Part shown: positions 24,375 to 48,507 of the stretch, piece by piece
Layout of the letters: each line of letters begins with the position of its first letter
Numbering within the stretch: the stretch's first letter is position 1
NCBI RefSeq assembly: GCF_910596095.1
Contig: NC_056538.1
Span: forward strand, 20,880,501 to 20,944,500
Length of the DNA stretch: 64,000 nt
Direction of reading: 5' to 3'
DNA from: Thunnus maccoyii
Lineage: Eukaryota > Chordata > Actinopteri > Scombriformes > Scombridae
Notes under the pieces: model-generated
Database searches by the model: none
Told to the model about the DNA's origin: nothing
The model's input: the letters and a program-made list of their open reading frames with translations, nothing else
Translations under genes and position numbers: made by a program

Positions 24375-26045
24375 AAAAACTAGTGTTTGTTTGGTCATGT
24401 TTCTATCACTGAAAGAAATGTTGTTTTTCAATCGTGCATCATCTGTTTTTCGTTATTTTTTATGTATTTATTTGTATTAGTTTTCATATTACGGACATTT
24501 TGTTATGTTCTTGGTATTTCATAAAAACTTTATTTATTGATTTGAAATGCCATTTGAACTTTTATGTATTTATTTAATTTATTTATAGGTTTATTTAAAG
24601 GGACAGTGCACATTAATAACATTTTGGTAAATGTGCCAGACTATTTTTCAACTATAGTCCCTGGAAAGATGTTACAAAGTCAGCCTAAAAAAGAATATAA
24701 GATTTAAAATTACGAAGTTATTAAGAAGAATGCAGAGCAATAATAAAAATAACATAGAATATTAATGTTATTTGAAAATATACCATATTGTCATAGTGTT
24801 GTCTCACAATATGTTAAAATGTGAAGATTTCCTTTAGCAACACGGACATGACTACTGTTAATACTTAATAACTTCTGTACTAGTATAATATACTCATATT
24901 GCTACTGATTTTATTTGAGGTTGTATTGTTTCATACTTGAAATTAAATCAAAATATCACCATTTTAATTATTGCAAAATTGAACACATAAAGTAGGATAT
25001 GGCATAGAAAATTCCTCGTTTACCTCATTTGAAAATGAAACCCAACAACACATTGAAACAAGTCAAACTGTCAATCCACATTCTGTTTTGAAAATGTGTT
25101 TGTTTAATGCACATGTTAGCGCTGTTTTTGTATTGTTTTGTCTATTTCTTGCACTGAAATAAAGTTGATAAAAATATCTGGAAACTGGCTTTGAATTAAA
25201 TTTTTCTGAGTTTATATGATAAAAAGCAGTGATGGAAGTAGAATAAATATGCTTTATTTAGGCAAGGCAAGTTTATTTGTATAGCACATTTCAACAACAA
25301 GTCAATTCTATACAAGTGCTTTATATAGAGCATAAAAGGCATCAAGACAGAATATAAAAGCAACACAAGTAAAAAGACATTTAAATACAATTAAAAAGTG
25401 TTAAATTTGGAAATAAAAAGAAGTTAAAAAGGAATAAAACAGATAAAACAGGAGAATAAAAGTTACAGTGCAGTGTAAGATATTAACCTTCAAATTTGGT
25501 TCAATAAAAGACAGCAGCAAACAGAAAAGTCTTCAGCTGTGTTTTGAAAGAAGTGAGAGTTGCAGCAAGTATTATTACTTACATTATTACTTAAGTAAAA
25601 GCAGCAATACAACAATGTAAAAATAGTCAATTACAGAGGTGTCATCAGTCAAATGCACTTAAAGTATCATAAACACTAGTACTAGTTATGCAGAAGAACA
25701 ACAGAATATACAGCAGGCTATACATGGTAGCTTCATTATTTGCCCAAAGATCCCAAAACGTACGAGTACTTATTTTGATTAAACACAGCTTTACTATGCT
25801 CCATGTGAGCAGGATAGAAATTTGAAAAATAAAGCTCATAAAACCAGGTTTTAGCACAGGGCACATGTACAAGATAGGGCCTCAAGATTACAGTAGCTAA
25901 TAGTGCAGGACATGCTTCTGTTGATATTTTACTTTAGTGGGCAAATTCTATATAAAGTCTGCAACTGATAAAAATCAACTGACTTAAGTATACTTGGGGT
26001 GTTGGGGCTCTGTTGATCTGGCACCATAAGTCAGGGCAAACCCTG
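24375..26045. repeat. Intergenic AT-rich DNA with fish interspersed repeats
   Basis: No gene is seen. 25262-25560 begins GGCAAGGCAAGTTTATTTGT and continues with ATAGCACATTTCAA and GTGCTTTATA, a wording common to many fish LINE/SINE-type repeats. 24585-24665 (AAAGGGACAGTGCACATTAA) is also a widely seen repeat phrase. The class of each is not certain from memory. Confidence 0.45.
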
Positions 26046-26047
26046 GT

Positions 26048-26136
26048 CAGTATGGACAGGAGTAATGATTATAGCAAAAAATGTTCATTTGGGCACCTGA
26101 CTGTTGTTTTAAGAAAGACTTGAAAAACTGTGAAAC
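26048..26136. mobile_element. Truncated copy of the 590-bp inverted-repeat family
   Basis: Matches only the right end of the elements at 30984-31577 and 52787-53371: shared phrases include GGGCACCTGACTGTTGTTTT and GACTTGAAAAACTGTGAA, preceded by CAGTATGGACAGGAGTAATG. The left part is missing. Confidence 0.75.
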
Positions 26137-26163
26137 AATCCTTTAATGCCACAGTGGAATTAC

Positions 26164-26528
26164 AGGACCAGTGTGTAGGATTTAGTGGCATCTAGCTGTG
26201 AGGTTGCAGATTGCAACCAGCTGAATACCCCTCCCCCTCCTCTTCCAAGTGTGTGGGAGAACCTATGGTGGCCTTGAAACTGTGAAAGGCCCTCTCTAGA
26301 TCCAGTGTTTGGTTTTGTCCATTCAGGGCTACTGCAGAAACATGGCAGTGCAACATGGCGGACTCCGTGGAAGAGGACCTGCTCCCTATGCAGCTATAAA
26401 AGGCTCATTCTAAACTGACAAAAACACAATTCTCATTTTCAGGTGATTATACACTAATGAAAACATACTTATGAATATTATATTCCATTTCTGCCTATAG
26501 ATCCCCATAAATCCTACACACTGGTCCT
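26164..26528. mobile_element. MITE with 18-bp terminal inverted repeats
   Basis: The ends are AGGACCAGTGTGTAGGAT (26164-26181) and its exact complement ATCCTACACACTGGTCCT (26511-26528). The internal sequence (TTTAGTGGCATCTAG, GAGGTTGCAGATTGCAACC) is a familiar non-autonomous element of percomorph fishes. It is about 365 bases long with no coding frame. A left-end fragment of the same family lies at 53709-53783. Confidence 0.9.
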
Positions 26529-26639
26529 TTAACATGAATATAAACTTAAGATGATGAACATAAAACACTGATCAAACATGATTTTGTTTGCAGTGGTATA
26601 GGCAGAAAATTGCATTTTGGGTGAGCCAATACAAAAGTC

Positions 26640-27270
26640 AAGGGTTGAGGGTTTCACCCCAACCAGCCATGGAGGTGTCTGTGAAGACCTGGATGTAGTG
26701 AGGGACACACCCCAGCTGAACCCCCTCACAGAGGCGGCTGGGTGAGGGATATAGAGTTTACACTGTTTGTCCCAGAACAGGTGCAGCCGTAGCCATGTAA
26801 ACCAGCACTGGAGATTTCTCACGTTCAGCAGCCCCTGGCGCACAACCGGGGGGGCTGCTGACATCATCCCAAGGAGTGACATGATGCTTCCTGCTGGCAC
26901 AAAGGCCATGGACCTCACGTGGCTGGTCAGGGGTAATATCACCTCCACACGCTCCAAGAGCAGTCGGAGGTAGGGCATCTGCAAGAGATACTGGATGACC
27001 AGTGTTGTGTGGGCTTCCACCTCCTGCCAGGAGAGGCAAGAATAAGCCAGTCATCTATGTAGGTCAAGATTCTCACACCTTTCTCTCTGAGTGGCGCCAG
27101 TGCTGTCTCCACACATTTGGAGAATGTGTGCGGGCCCAGAGAGTATCTGAACAGGAGTAGACAGTATTGGTAGGTCTGTCATCCCACTGCGAAGCACAGG
27201 TACTTCCGGTGGCACTGCAGAATGGGGGACATGGAAGTATGCATCAGTCAGGTCTATGGATATATGGCAG
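26640..27270 (-). pseudogene. DIRS-type reverse transcriptase/RNase H remnant
   Basis: Read leftward from about 27270 the frames give SIDLTDAYFHV, then CHRKYLCFAVG, GPHTFSKCVETALAPLRE, KGVRILTYIDDWLILA (YIDD catalytic box at 27050-27061), LLGMMSAAPPVV, and TDTSMAGWGETLNP, an RNase H-like motif at about 26657-26688. This combination is characteristic of DIRS-family retroelements of fish. Several stops and frameshifts separate the pieces, so it is inactive. The tyrosine recombinase that would confirm the class was not found. Confidence 0.75.
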
Positions 27271-28790
27271 GATGCATTCCAAAAGCTGTCTGACCATCAA
27301 CCTGTGAAAGGGCCTCTGCGCAACATGGCTGGGGCCCCTGAAGAAAGGGCTGGGAAGTGGCTAAAGCTAACAGAGATGCCGCCGCATCCCTTGCTTCGTC
27401 ACCCATCAAGGGGGGGGCGGTGGCAACAATTTCCTTTTGGGGTTAGGCAAAGCTCCTGCTTTTCACTTAGGTCCGCTGTGCACACTCAGTGAAGAAAGAA
27501 CACTCACCTGCGGGGTGTTTTGACTGGAAAAATGCTCCACTGCCGTAGTGTTTTGGGCCCTGCATAGCGAGGAATAACGGTGAATAGATGAGACATGAAT
27601 CACCTATTGGCAGTCTGCTCAGAGCTCAGGACATCCCAACTCGATGAGGAAAGGCTTACTTTAGCAGGCTGTGGGCTAGTTCACCTGGAACATAGCCCTG
27701 CCTTAGTGTTTTGGACACCATCTTGTGTGTGAACCGTGATGGCCTGCACATGATTCTCACCTCCAACATCACATGTAAACACATAAGTAGTCTAGCTGAA
27801 ATGGTGGCATCTAGTAGTGCTAACAGAGCTAACAGTGCTTACGGGGGTTAGCAGCTCAACCTTGAACCACTTATTCACCAGGGCGACCTGGGGGAGAACC
27901 AGAGGGTGGGCGCTATGCTTCTGCAACACTGGCCTGCTACCATGGGTCAAGACTGTTTGCGGTAACTGCCGTGCGAGTGGCACCACTCGCCTGCACCCAC
28001 CTAGCCCAGTTGGTGCACACTCTATTAGCCACTGAAGCAGAGTGTGGTGGCCCTACTCGTGATGTGGAGGCCAAGGAAGAGTGAGCCTCGTACACCGCCA
28101 TCCCCTTATTCGCCTCATCTGGGGAGTAAAGGGGAATGTCCCCTCCGACACGAGTGGGGTGCCATCTTGGGACAGATGACACAAGGGTGAGGGCTCCCAT
28201 AAAGCTGGGCAAGGAGCCCTGTGGTAAAACCCTCTGTGGGAGCCTTGGAAGGTGGCTAAGGTACAGTGGGGTCATCATCCTGTTGACGGCTGATTAGAAC
28301 AGGTTGGGCAGGTCGTTTATGGATAGTGCTGGGCTGTCGGTAGGTCACCGTCTTTGAAGAGGGACACAGGATCTTCCTCTTTGCCTAACGCTCATCCTCC
28401 TTATTGTAATTGGCCCACAGCTTGGACTTAGTCGTCACATCCTCCATCTCTGGTGCCACGCTGGTGTAGAGGGAGCAGAGAGACTTGGTGAAGGCCAGCC
28501 GACACTTGCCTTCCTCCCGGGTGAACTTGAGGCAGGTGGCACAGGGGTCGATTTCTGCCTCATGCTGCCAACCCAGGCAGAAAAAGCAGGACTCATGAGA
28601 GTCCGTTGGTATAGGCGTGGCACGGGAGATGCAGGTCTTGTAAGCAGACATGACAAAGATGGTGAGTTTTCTGTGACACCGGATGATGACACAGTTTGCA
28701 GTGATGATCCTCTCTTGAAGGTGACTGGTAAAAAAGGGAGACAAGTGGTGAGAGTGCTGGGGCTTTATAAGGGGAGTGCTGTGCGGGTGC
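27271..28790 (-). pseudogene. DIRS-like element 5' part with gag-like fragment
   Basis: This lies upstream, in the leftward reading sense, of the reverse transcriptase. The open stretch 28385-28744 contains SHESCFFCLGWQHEAEIDPC, then CATCLKF, which resembles the Cys/His-bearing gag-like protein of fish DIRS elements. A second partly open stretch covers 27937-28278 (118-residue scale, Pro/Ser-rich). They are probably fragments of one decayed first ORF. Assignment by resemblance only. Confidence 0.5.
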
Positions 28791-29957
28791 TAGGATCTAA
28801 TGTTAATTAATGTTCTGTGTTCTTCTACACATCCAAAAGGTCACGCACACAGTCCAGGTCCAAAAATGAAAATGTTTGGAGTAAAGCAGCTGTCCTCCTG
28901 ATAAATCCTGAGCTCCATCATAGCTGTCTAAAAAATGATTTCAAAGGCTAAAAGTTTAATTCTGTTTCCTAAGGAGAGTTTCCTCTGTCCTGTGAAGTTA
29001 ATAACTACAGTTTTTAGTAGTCAGGCTGCCAGAGACAATTCTAACCAGCATGTGTCAACTGGGTCTGTGAGCTGTGCGCCTCACGTCCAGTTCTTTTCCC
29101 CACTCCATTATCTTTATAGATCTATTTTTGCAAGACCAGCTTGCACATGACAGAAAAAAACTTGTTGCAACAACACAAATGCCAACCACATGGAGGCTGC
29201 AGCACTCCCAGCATCCCTTCTTCTGGCGACTATGGGTGAACCCGCATCAGACTGACTGTGAGAAAGTCATATACCATCATTGAGCAAGCGACCCAGCTGA
29301 CCGCATCGTGGGCTGATGAGTCTGGTTGACTCAGTCGATGCAGTGGAATTTCTTCTTCCTCAACTCTTTTCAAATGACACATTAAAGACTTTGTTCAGCC
29401 ATTGTTACGTAGCTTTAATGTTACATTGCCTGAAAAGCCAGTTATTGGCTGAAGACAGCTCAGGAAGGTCTGAGTGTCAGAACCAAAGCAACCAATTACA
29501 TTCTGGAGACTTCCTACAACTTATTTCAAAAGTTCAGTTTTAATCAGACAACAAATTCAAATCAAGTCCATATTTACTTTATTTCTATATATATATATAT
29601 AGAAATTATATTTATTGTTACAAAATGTATTTTGATCAAACTCGGCTGGGTGGGCCAGTGACTAATGTGGGTGGGCCAATGCCGCCCAGGCCCATTACTG
29701 GCTACGCGCCTGGTTGTGTGGCGCGCCCTGCAGATGGATGTGAACAGAGAAGCCAATGAGAGTGAAGGGGTTTCCCCACCCTTCCTCTACGCCAGAGCGA
29801 GGCTGCCCTCCACCGCCGGCATTCCCAGTATGCACCGCGGACAGAGCAGCAGAAAATAGTCCGCTCACGAAAGGCTGAGAAAAGGGAACTAGAGAAGGGC
29901 AGCTCACGAGCTAAATCCACGAGTAAAACTTACTTAACGCAAACCAGAACCGCTAAC

Positions 29958-43578
<13,621 letters not shown>

Positions 43579-46065
43579 ACGGCATCTGGGGTATTCTGGA
43601 GTTTTGTTCACGATGCAGCACTCTGTTCAACATAAAAAAATTAGGAGAGAAAGAGCGAGAGAGAGCGAGAGTGTGAGAAATTTGATCCATTGTGCTTGGC
43701 TCGTGGGATCCATGGCTGCATCTTATCTGAGAGAAAAATGTGTGGATTTCATTTGGCATTCCAGGGGAACCAGCCCAAATGAAGTTTGAGATGGCGAGTG
43801 GGTGCGAGTGAGAATGAGTGGCTACATGTTGCAAAAAAAGCAAAACATCTACATCGAATGCGTTGAGAGACATGCCGACATAACTTCTGTGTTATTGGAG
43901 CTGTCGTCTTCAGAAAACTACTTCAAATGACAACAAAAAACTCGATGTCTGCCCGGGGAGAACCAAGGACATCCAAAAATAACAAATCAAGAGATCTTGA
44001 AATATTTCAATACAACAAAATGCAGAAATGAATAGAACTATAATTATGAACTGAGATGAACCACAAACCATCACAATTCTGCGGTCCTCCGACTAGAGAG
44101 GGCGCCACCCTCAATGTGCCCCTCCCCCAATCGGCCACGCTATCAGACATGTGTGTGAATGGACCCATTGTGTATGAATGTCTGGACTCAGTGCTGAGGA
44201 GCCAGGTTCATCTCCTCCAACGAGACGCCCCGATGGGGCACCATCCTCTCCCCCTGGCGGGCGAGGCCAGGAGTCCGGCTGCGCGTGACGCATGTGCGAG
44301 AGAATGGATGGATGAGTTGTGTGTGCTTGGCTGCGTGCGTGACTGGGAGTATGCAAGACTGGGTGAGAACGCATGCAGAGACGGGAAAAAGATACCAATA
44401 CAACATCTGAAGAGAAACAAAATTGAGAAACGCAACAATGAGGTTAGAAAAAGGTTTCAGGAAAGAAATTCTGCCTTTGAAAGAGAGGCTGATCCTCAAA
44501 TCCCTGAACGGAAGAACTTTGGATATGAAAAAAAAAAAAAATCATCGTCATCGCAAGGATTATTTTTTGTTTTCAATTATTGTTAAGTTAGTATTAATTG
44601 ACACTGGACAATGCTATTGGCAGGCGTGGAGCAGCAGTGCATTGTATTAAGATGCATTTGGTGGCTTTTGGGCTTTTCTTTTTGCCTCCAGTGTGTTCCT
44701 TTTTATGATATTTTTTATTTTCAGCTTTTAGTTTCATTGCTTCTGTAAAGGTGATTGACGACGATCGTATTCCACCCTCACACCAGAACCCTAACCTACG
44801 CACCAGACATGGGCTTGATGCTGTGAAATTCTGACACCATCACTATAATCAACCAAATGACCTGTTCCCCTTGCTATTATTTTTCCTTCAATTACAGCAA
44901 AATCACTGCTTTGCAGTATTGTTGCCATAGCTTTGACTTATCACCAAGGGAGAAGAGAACAATGGCCATTTCACGTAGGATTGTGAATCATAACCTTTGC
45001 ATGTACTAAACTATAGCACAGTTACTTTTTAGGGTATTTTAGTTTCCTTAGGCTGTGGATACAGTGTAATTTTCATTTTAAGTAAAACTGTGCTTTAATG
45101 TTACATGTTCCCCCTTCCCTTACCCCTCACTAGTGTCCGATTTGCTAAATAATCTGTATGGTTTTGCACATGTACTGCAAAGTGAGGCCTGAAGTCTTTC
45201 TGAAGGTGTGTTGGTCGGTTTTATAGGTTCGACCTGCCAACAACCTCTCCAATATGCATCACTCAACCACAATCTTTGTTGTCTTTCTAGAGTAATCCAA
45301 TGATGCTTTTTAGTGATACTTGAGAAAATAATGAGTTTATTTCAGGAGCAGCAGTAATGAATCTGCTAATGTATCTCAGCTAGACTAAGAGGAGATCTAA
45401 CCTCCCTTTTCTCAAGGTCAAAGGGCATCCCACATGTCAGACTGGAGTTAAATTTAGTGGGTTCTCTGAAAAATAAACCCATGAACAAGTTTGCTGTACC
45501 TTTTAGTACCTTGCAGAGTCCTTAGCCCCATACTCCTATTTCCTCTTATACCAGCTAGGTGTACAAGCTTACCCTTTCCCTTTTTTTTTTTTTTGTGTTA
45601 ACTTCAAGACACTGTAGTAAATAATTACACATTGTGCTCATAAACCTTCTGTTGAACATAGGGTTTTTTTTTTCTTTTTGCAGCATTCCTTGTTAGCAAA
45701 GATGTGGTTTCAAATTTAAAATTATGACATGGAAGAGAAAAAAGGTGGTTTGCCCAAAAGCCTTTTTGGGAGATAGGCTACAGGATAGGTTGTCTTCGAG
45801 AAAATAAATAGTGAAACCCAAATCGAGAGACTGTTTGTGTGTGTGGTCTGTTGTGAAGAGGTGCCTTTGCTTTGAATACTGTAACAACGTGGTATTTATC
45901 AGCTTGTTTTCCCCACTTTTTAATGCTGTAGAACAGCCAAAAAGTCTGGTTTCTCTCAACAGTTGAGCTTGTATTCAAATTGAGATAAAGTGGAGCCTGA
46001 TTGGCCAGAGTGACCGTTTATCCGCATGCGTACTACGGTAAATAAAAAAGATGATGCATTCAAGT
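43579..46065 (+). other. KPNA4 3'UTR
   Basis: Non-coding sequence after the stop, with likely 3' ends after AATAAA at 45803-45808 or 46041-46046, giving a UTR of about 2.2-2.5 kb. A long KPNA4 3'UTR is also known in mammals. A 176-codon open frame at 44056-44586 inside it has no recognisable domain and looks accidental. Confidence 0.55.
45803..45808 (+). promoter_or_regulatory. Possible KPNA4 polyadenylation signal
   Basis: AATAAA is followed within 30 bases by a TGTTTGTGTGTGTGGTCTG tract, a good downstream GU-rich element. A second AATAAA at 46041 is an alternative. Confidence 0.5.
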
Positions 46066-46279
46066 ACTGTCGGATTCGTAGACATTAAGACAGGGGCGTT
46101 GACGTCTAAGTGAAAACGGAGCCAAAAAAAATCTTAATAGTCAACGTATCAGAAACAACATGAATATGTTTGCACATTTTTTCTAAACTGATTAGAACTT
46201 TAAATGTCAACATATATCTATCTAGCTATATATATCATCATTTCTCAATTAACACATCATTTTATCTAGTTCAACTAAT

Positions 46280-46510
46280 TTCGTCGTGTTATCCATTTTC
46301 CGACATTTTTTTTAACCTGTTGCTGGATGGGGAGTGGGAGTTTACTGAGAGCATTTGAACGCAACACGACATTAACAGGAAATGAAGGCTCTGTTTGGAC
46401 CAGCAGGCACTGAACTCCGAGCAGACGGTGAGTTTAAAATCGAAGATTACTCTTATAAGACATCTTTTAGATTGTTTAAAACGAAAACGATAACACAACA
46501 TGGCGGACAG
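46280..46510 (+). promoter_or_regulatory. Likely TRIM59 promoter and non-coding first exon
   Basis: The sequence ends CCGAGCAGACG before a strong donor GTGAGT at 46428, and the TRIM59 start codon is preceded by a splice acceptor (TTCTCCCTCAG, 48461-48471). A 5'UTR exon ending at 46427 joined to 48472 would fit. AACATGGCGGAC at 46497-46508 matches a YY1-type core-promoter element. Local CpG content is raised. This is inferred from splice and promoter consensus only. Confidence 0.45.
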
Positions 46511-47120
46511 GTTCCTTTAAAAAGTAGCTGAAACAACTGCAATGTGGCTAACATAACGTTTCCAGCATCAGGACTGAAAACGTTTGTTAAAAATGAAGAT
46601 AAAATGAACAGTTTGTTTTGCTAGCAGCTACATCTCGGCACTTTTTAAGTTAGAAATGTCGCTTTTATCACTTTCGACACAATTGCGTGTTTTTGCGTGT
46701 CATTCGGGAGATGGATTACGCTGTTAATTTAATGAAACTTAAAACTAAATAAAAAAACAACAAAGCAATAAAAGTTTTTGAACTAATCTAACGACCTTTG
46801 TCAGCTCATCCATCATATCAGATCGACGTAAATGAGCTGAGCTTTTGACATTTCAAACTAAGGCGTAACAGAGTAAATATTTAGGGCATACAGCTAATTG
46901 TAGTTTTGCAAAGTGTTTAATTGAGCAGGACACCTGTTAACCTGTTTGAATCTGGGCGCCTAATCGTTTGCAGTTTGACTTCAGACACGTACGGATCAGG
47001 TTTACAGCTTTGAACAGTCCTCACAACAAAGTGGGTGGGTGGGGGTGTGTATGTGGACTGGGTAGGCGCTGGCATAAGGCCTCCTATTGTCACTGCGGTG
47101 TTGGCTGTAACTAGAGAGGC

Positions 47121-47123
<3 letters not shown>

Positions 47124-47160
<37 letters not shown>
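47124..47160. repeat. (AC)n microsatellite
   Basis: About 18 uninterrupted AC units in the spacer before TRIM59. Confidence 0.9.
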
Positions 47161-47164
<4 letters not shown>

Positions 47165-47811
47165 AAACAACAACATAACTGATCCTGTAATAAGAGCTGA
47201 GCTGTTTTTTTGGCTGTTCTGCTGTTATTCAGTACAATCTGTTCGTCCACACATGCTGATTTAGACTTCGGTTTTTTTATTGGGGCAATCACTGCTAGTT
47301 AGATAAACCTCCTAAAATAAATGGAAGCATTAATCATACATGCTAGGAGGACTGGACTGGAGATGTGAAAGTGCGTCATGAAGATGCAACATTCAAGTGT
47401 CGTTTGACACTAGAAGACTGTTTTCCGGTGTATCTGCTTAAGTAGGGAAAAGTGTCTCTGAGCTCACCTTCAACCTCAGTTTAATGGTGATGCTGTGAAT
47501 TCAAAACTAGTTTATGAATTTACTTTTCTTGTGTCTAGAAGTTAAACTTTTGAAATGAAAAATATTTGCATATACAGATTCAGATTTTTTCAATCAGACA
47601 AGGAGAAGATGTAGCCTAACTTTTGGATTTCTTTCACAAGGTAACCAAACTTTTTGTGGTTAGTATTAGTGTGTTTACACGTCTAACCCTTTTTGTCATT
47701 TTTGATTAACTTGCTGATTATTTTTTCGATCATTGTGTCTATAAAATGTCTATGAAAATATGGAGAAAGGTCTATTAAAATTACCCACAGTCTGAATTGC
47801 ATCTTCAAGTT

Positions 47812-48362
47812 AGGGCTGCAACTAACGATTATTTTCATTATTGATTAACCTATCGATTATTTTCTTGATGAATCTATTACTTGTTTGGTCCATAAAATGT
47901 CAGAAAATGATGAAAATGACGATCGCTCTTTTGCAAAGCCCTAGATGATGACATCCTCAAATGTCTTGTTTTGTCCTGACCAACAGTCCACCATCCAAAG
48001 ATCCTCAGTTTACTCATAGAAGACTAAAGAAACCAGAAAATATTCACGTTTTAGAAGCTGGAACCAGAGAATTTTGACTTTTTTTTCCTTAAGAAATGAC
48101 TCAAAACGATTGTTCGCTTATCAAAATAGTTGGCAACCAGTCACTTAATCGACTAATAGTTGAAGTTCTACTTCAAATGTTTCATCTCACCAACAGTCCA
48201 AAATACAAAGATATTCAGTTTTTATCACTTATGACAACAAAAGTATCAAATCATCACATTTGAGAAGCTGGAACCGGTGAGTTTTTGGCATTTTTGCTTG
48301 GAAAATGAATCAAACAAATAATATCAAAACAGTTGGTCGATTGACAGTTTCAGCTGTAACCT
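47812..48362. mobile_element. Two copies in tandem of the 1345-1769 element family
   Basis: The first copy starts AGGGCTGCAACTAACGATTA and runs to about 48175. It is followed directly by a second, 5'-truncated copy that again contains CCAACAGTCCAAAATACAAAG-type sequence, GAGAAGCTGGAACCGG and ends TTTCAGCTGTAAC. The block ends about 110 bases before the TRIM59 coding-exon acceptor. Confidence 0.75.
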
Positions 48363-48507
48363 CAGTCACATTCACTTTACAGTTGTAGTAAGTTAACATA
48401 TTTTGCTGAACAGGTGCAACACATCACTTTTCATTCATCCTGCTGTTCTGCCAGATCTTCTTCTCCCTCAGCCATCAGCGCTGAGCCTGGCCCTCTAGTC
48501 TCCCATC

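Larger units (their letters stand above)
26591..29712. mobile_element. hAT-like element ends enclosing a nested retroelement
   Basis: The left end CAGTGGTATAGGCAG (26591-26605) matches the complement of the right end CTGGCTACGCGCCTG (29698-29712), which reads CAGGCGCGTAGCCAG. Both resemble the CAGNGGCGTAG ends of fish hAT-type repeats. Next to them the sequence is related too (GGGTGAGCC on the left, GGGTGGGCC in + orientation near the right end). The flanking octamers TTTGTTTG and GTTGTGTG agree at six of eight positions, a possible old target duplication. Much of the interior is the DIRS-like remnant. No hAT transposase was recognised. Confidence 0.5.
46511..48471 (+). other. TRIM59 5' intron or upstream spacer
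   Basis: No coding sequence. Contains an (AC)n run at 47124-47160, an inverted-repeat family copy with a second partial copy behind it (47812-48362), and 47520-47640, which resembles 50290-50400 in a later TRIM59 intron (shared ACTTTTGAAATGAA and TTTTTCAAT phrases). Confidence 0.5.

Noticed and set aside
26529-27054. 163- and 98-codon minus-strand frames as a host gene
   Set aside because: They are pieces of one broken DIRS-type reverse transcriptase read in different frames, not an independent gene.
44056-44586. 176-codon open frame after KPNA4
   Set aside because: It lies within the KPNA4 3'UTR, has no known domain, shows mixed low-complexity composition, and overlapping frames on the other strand are equally open.
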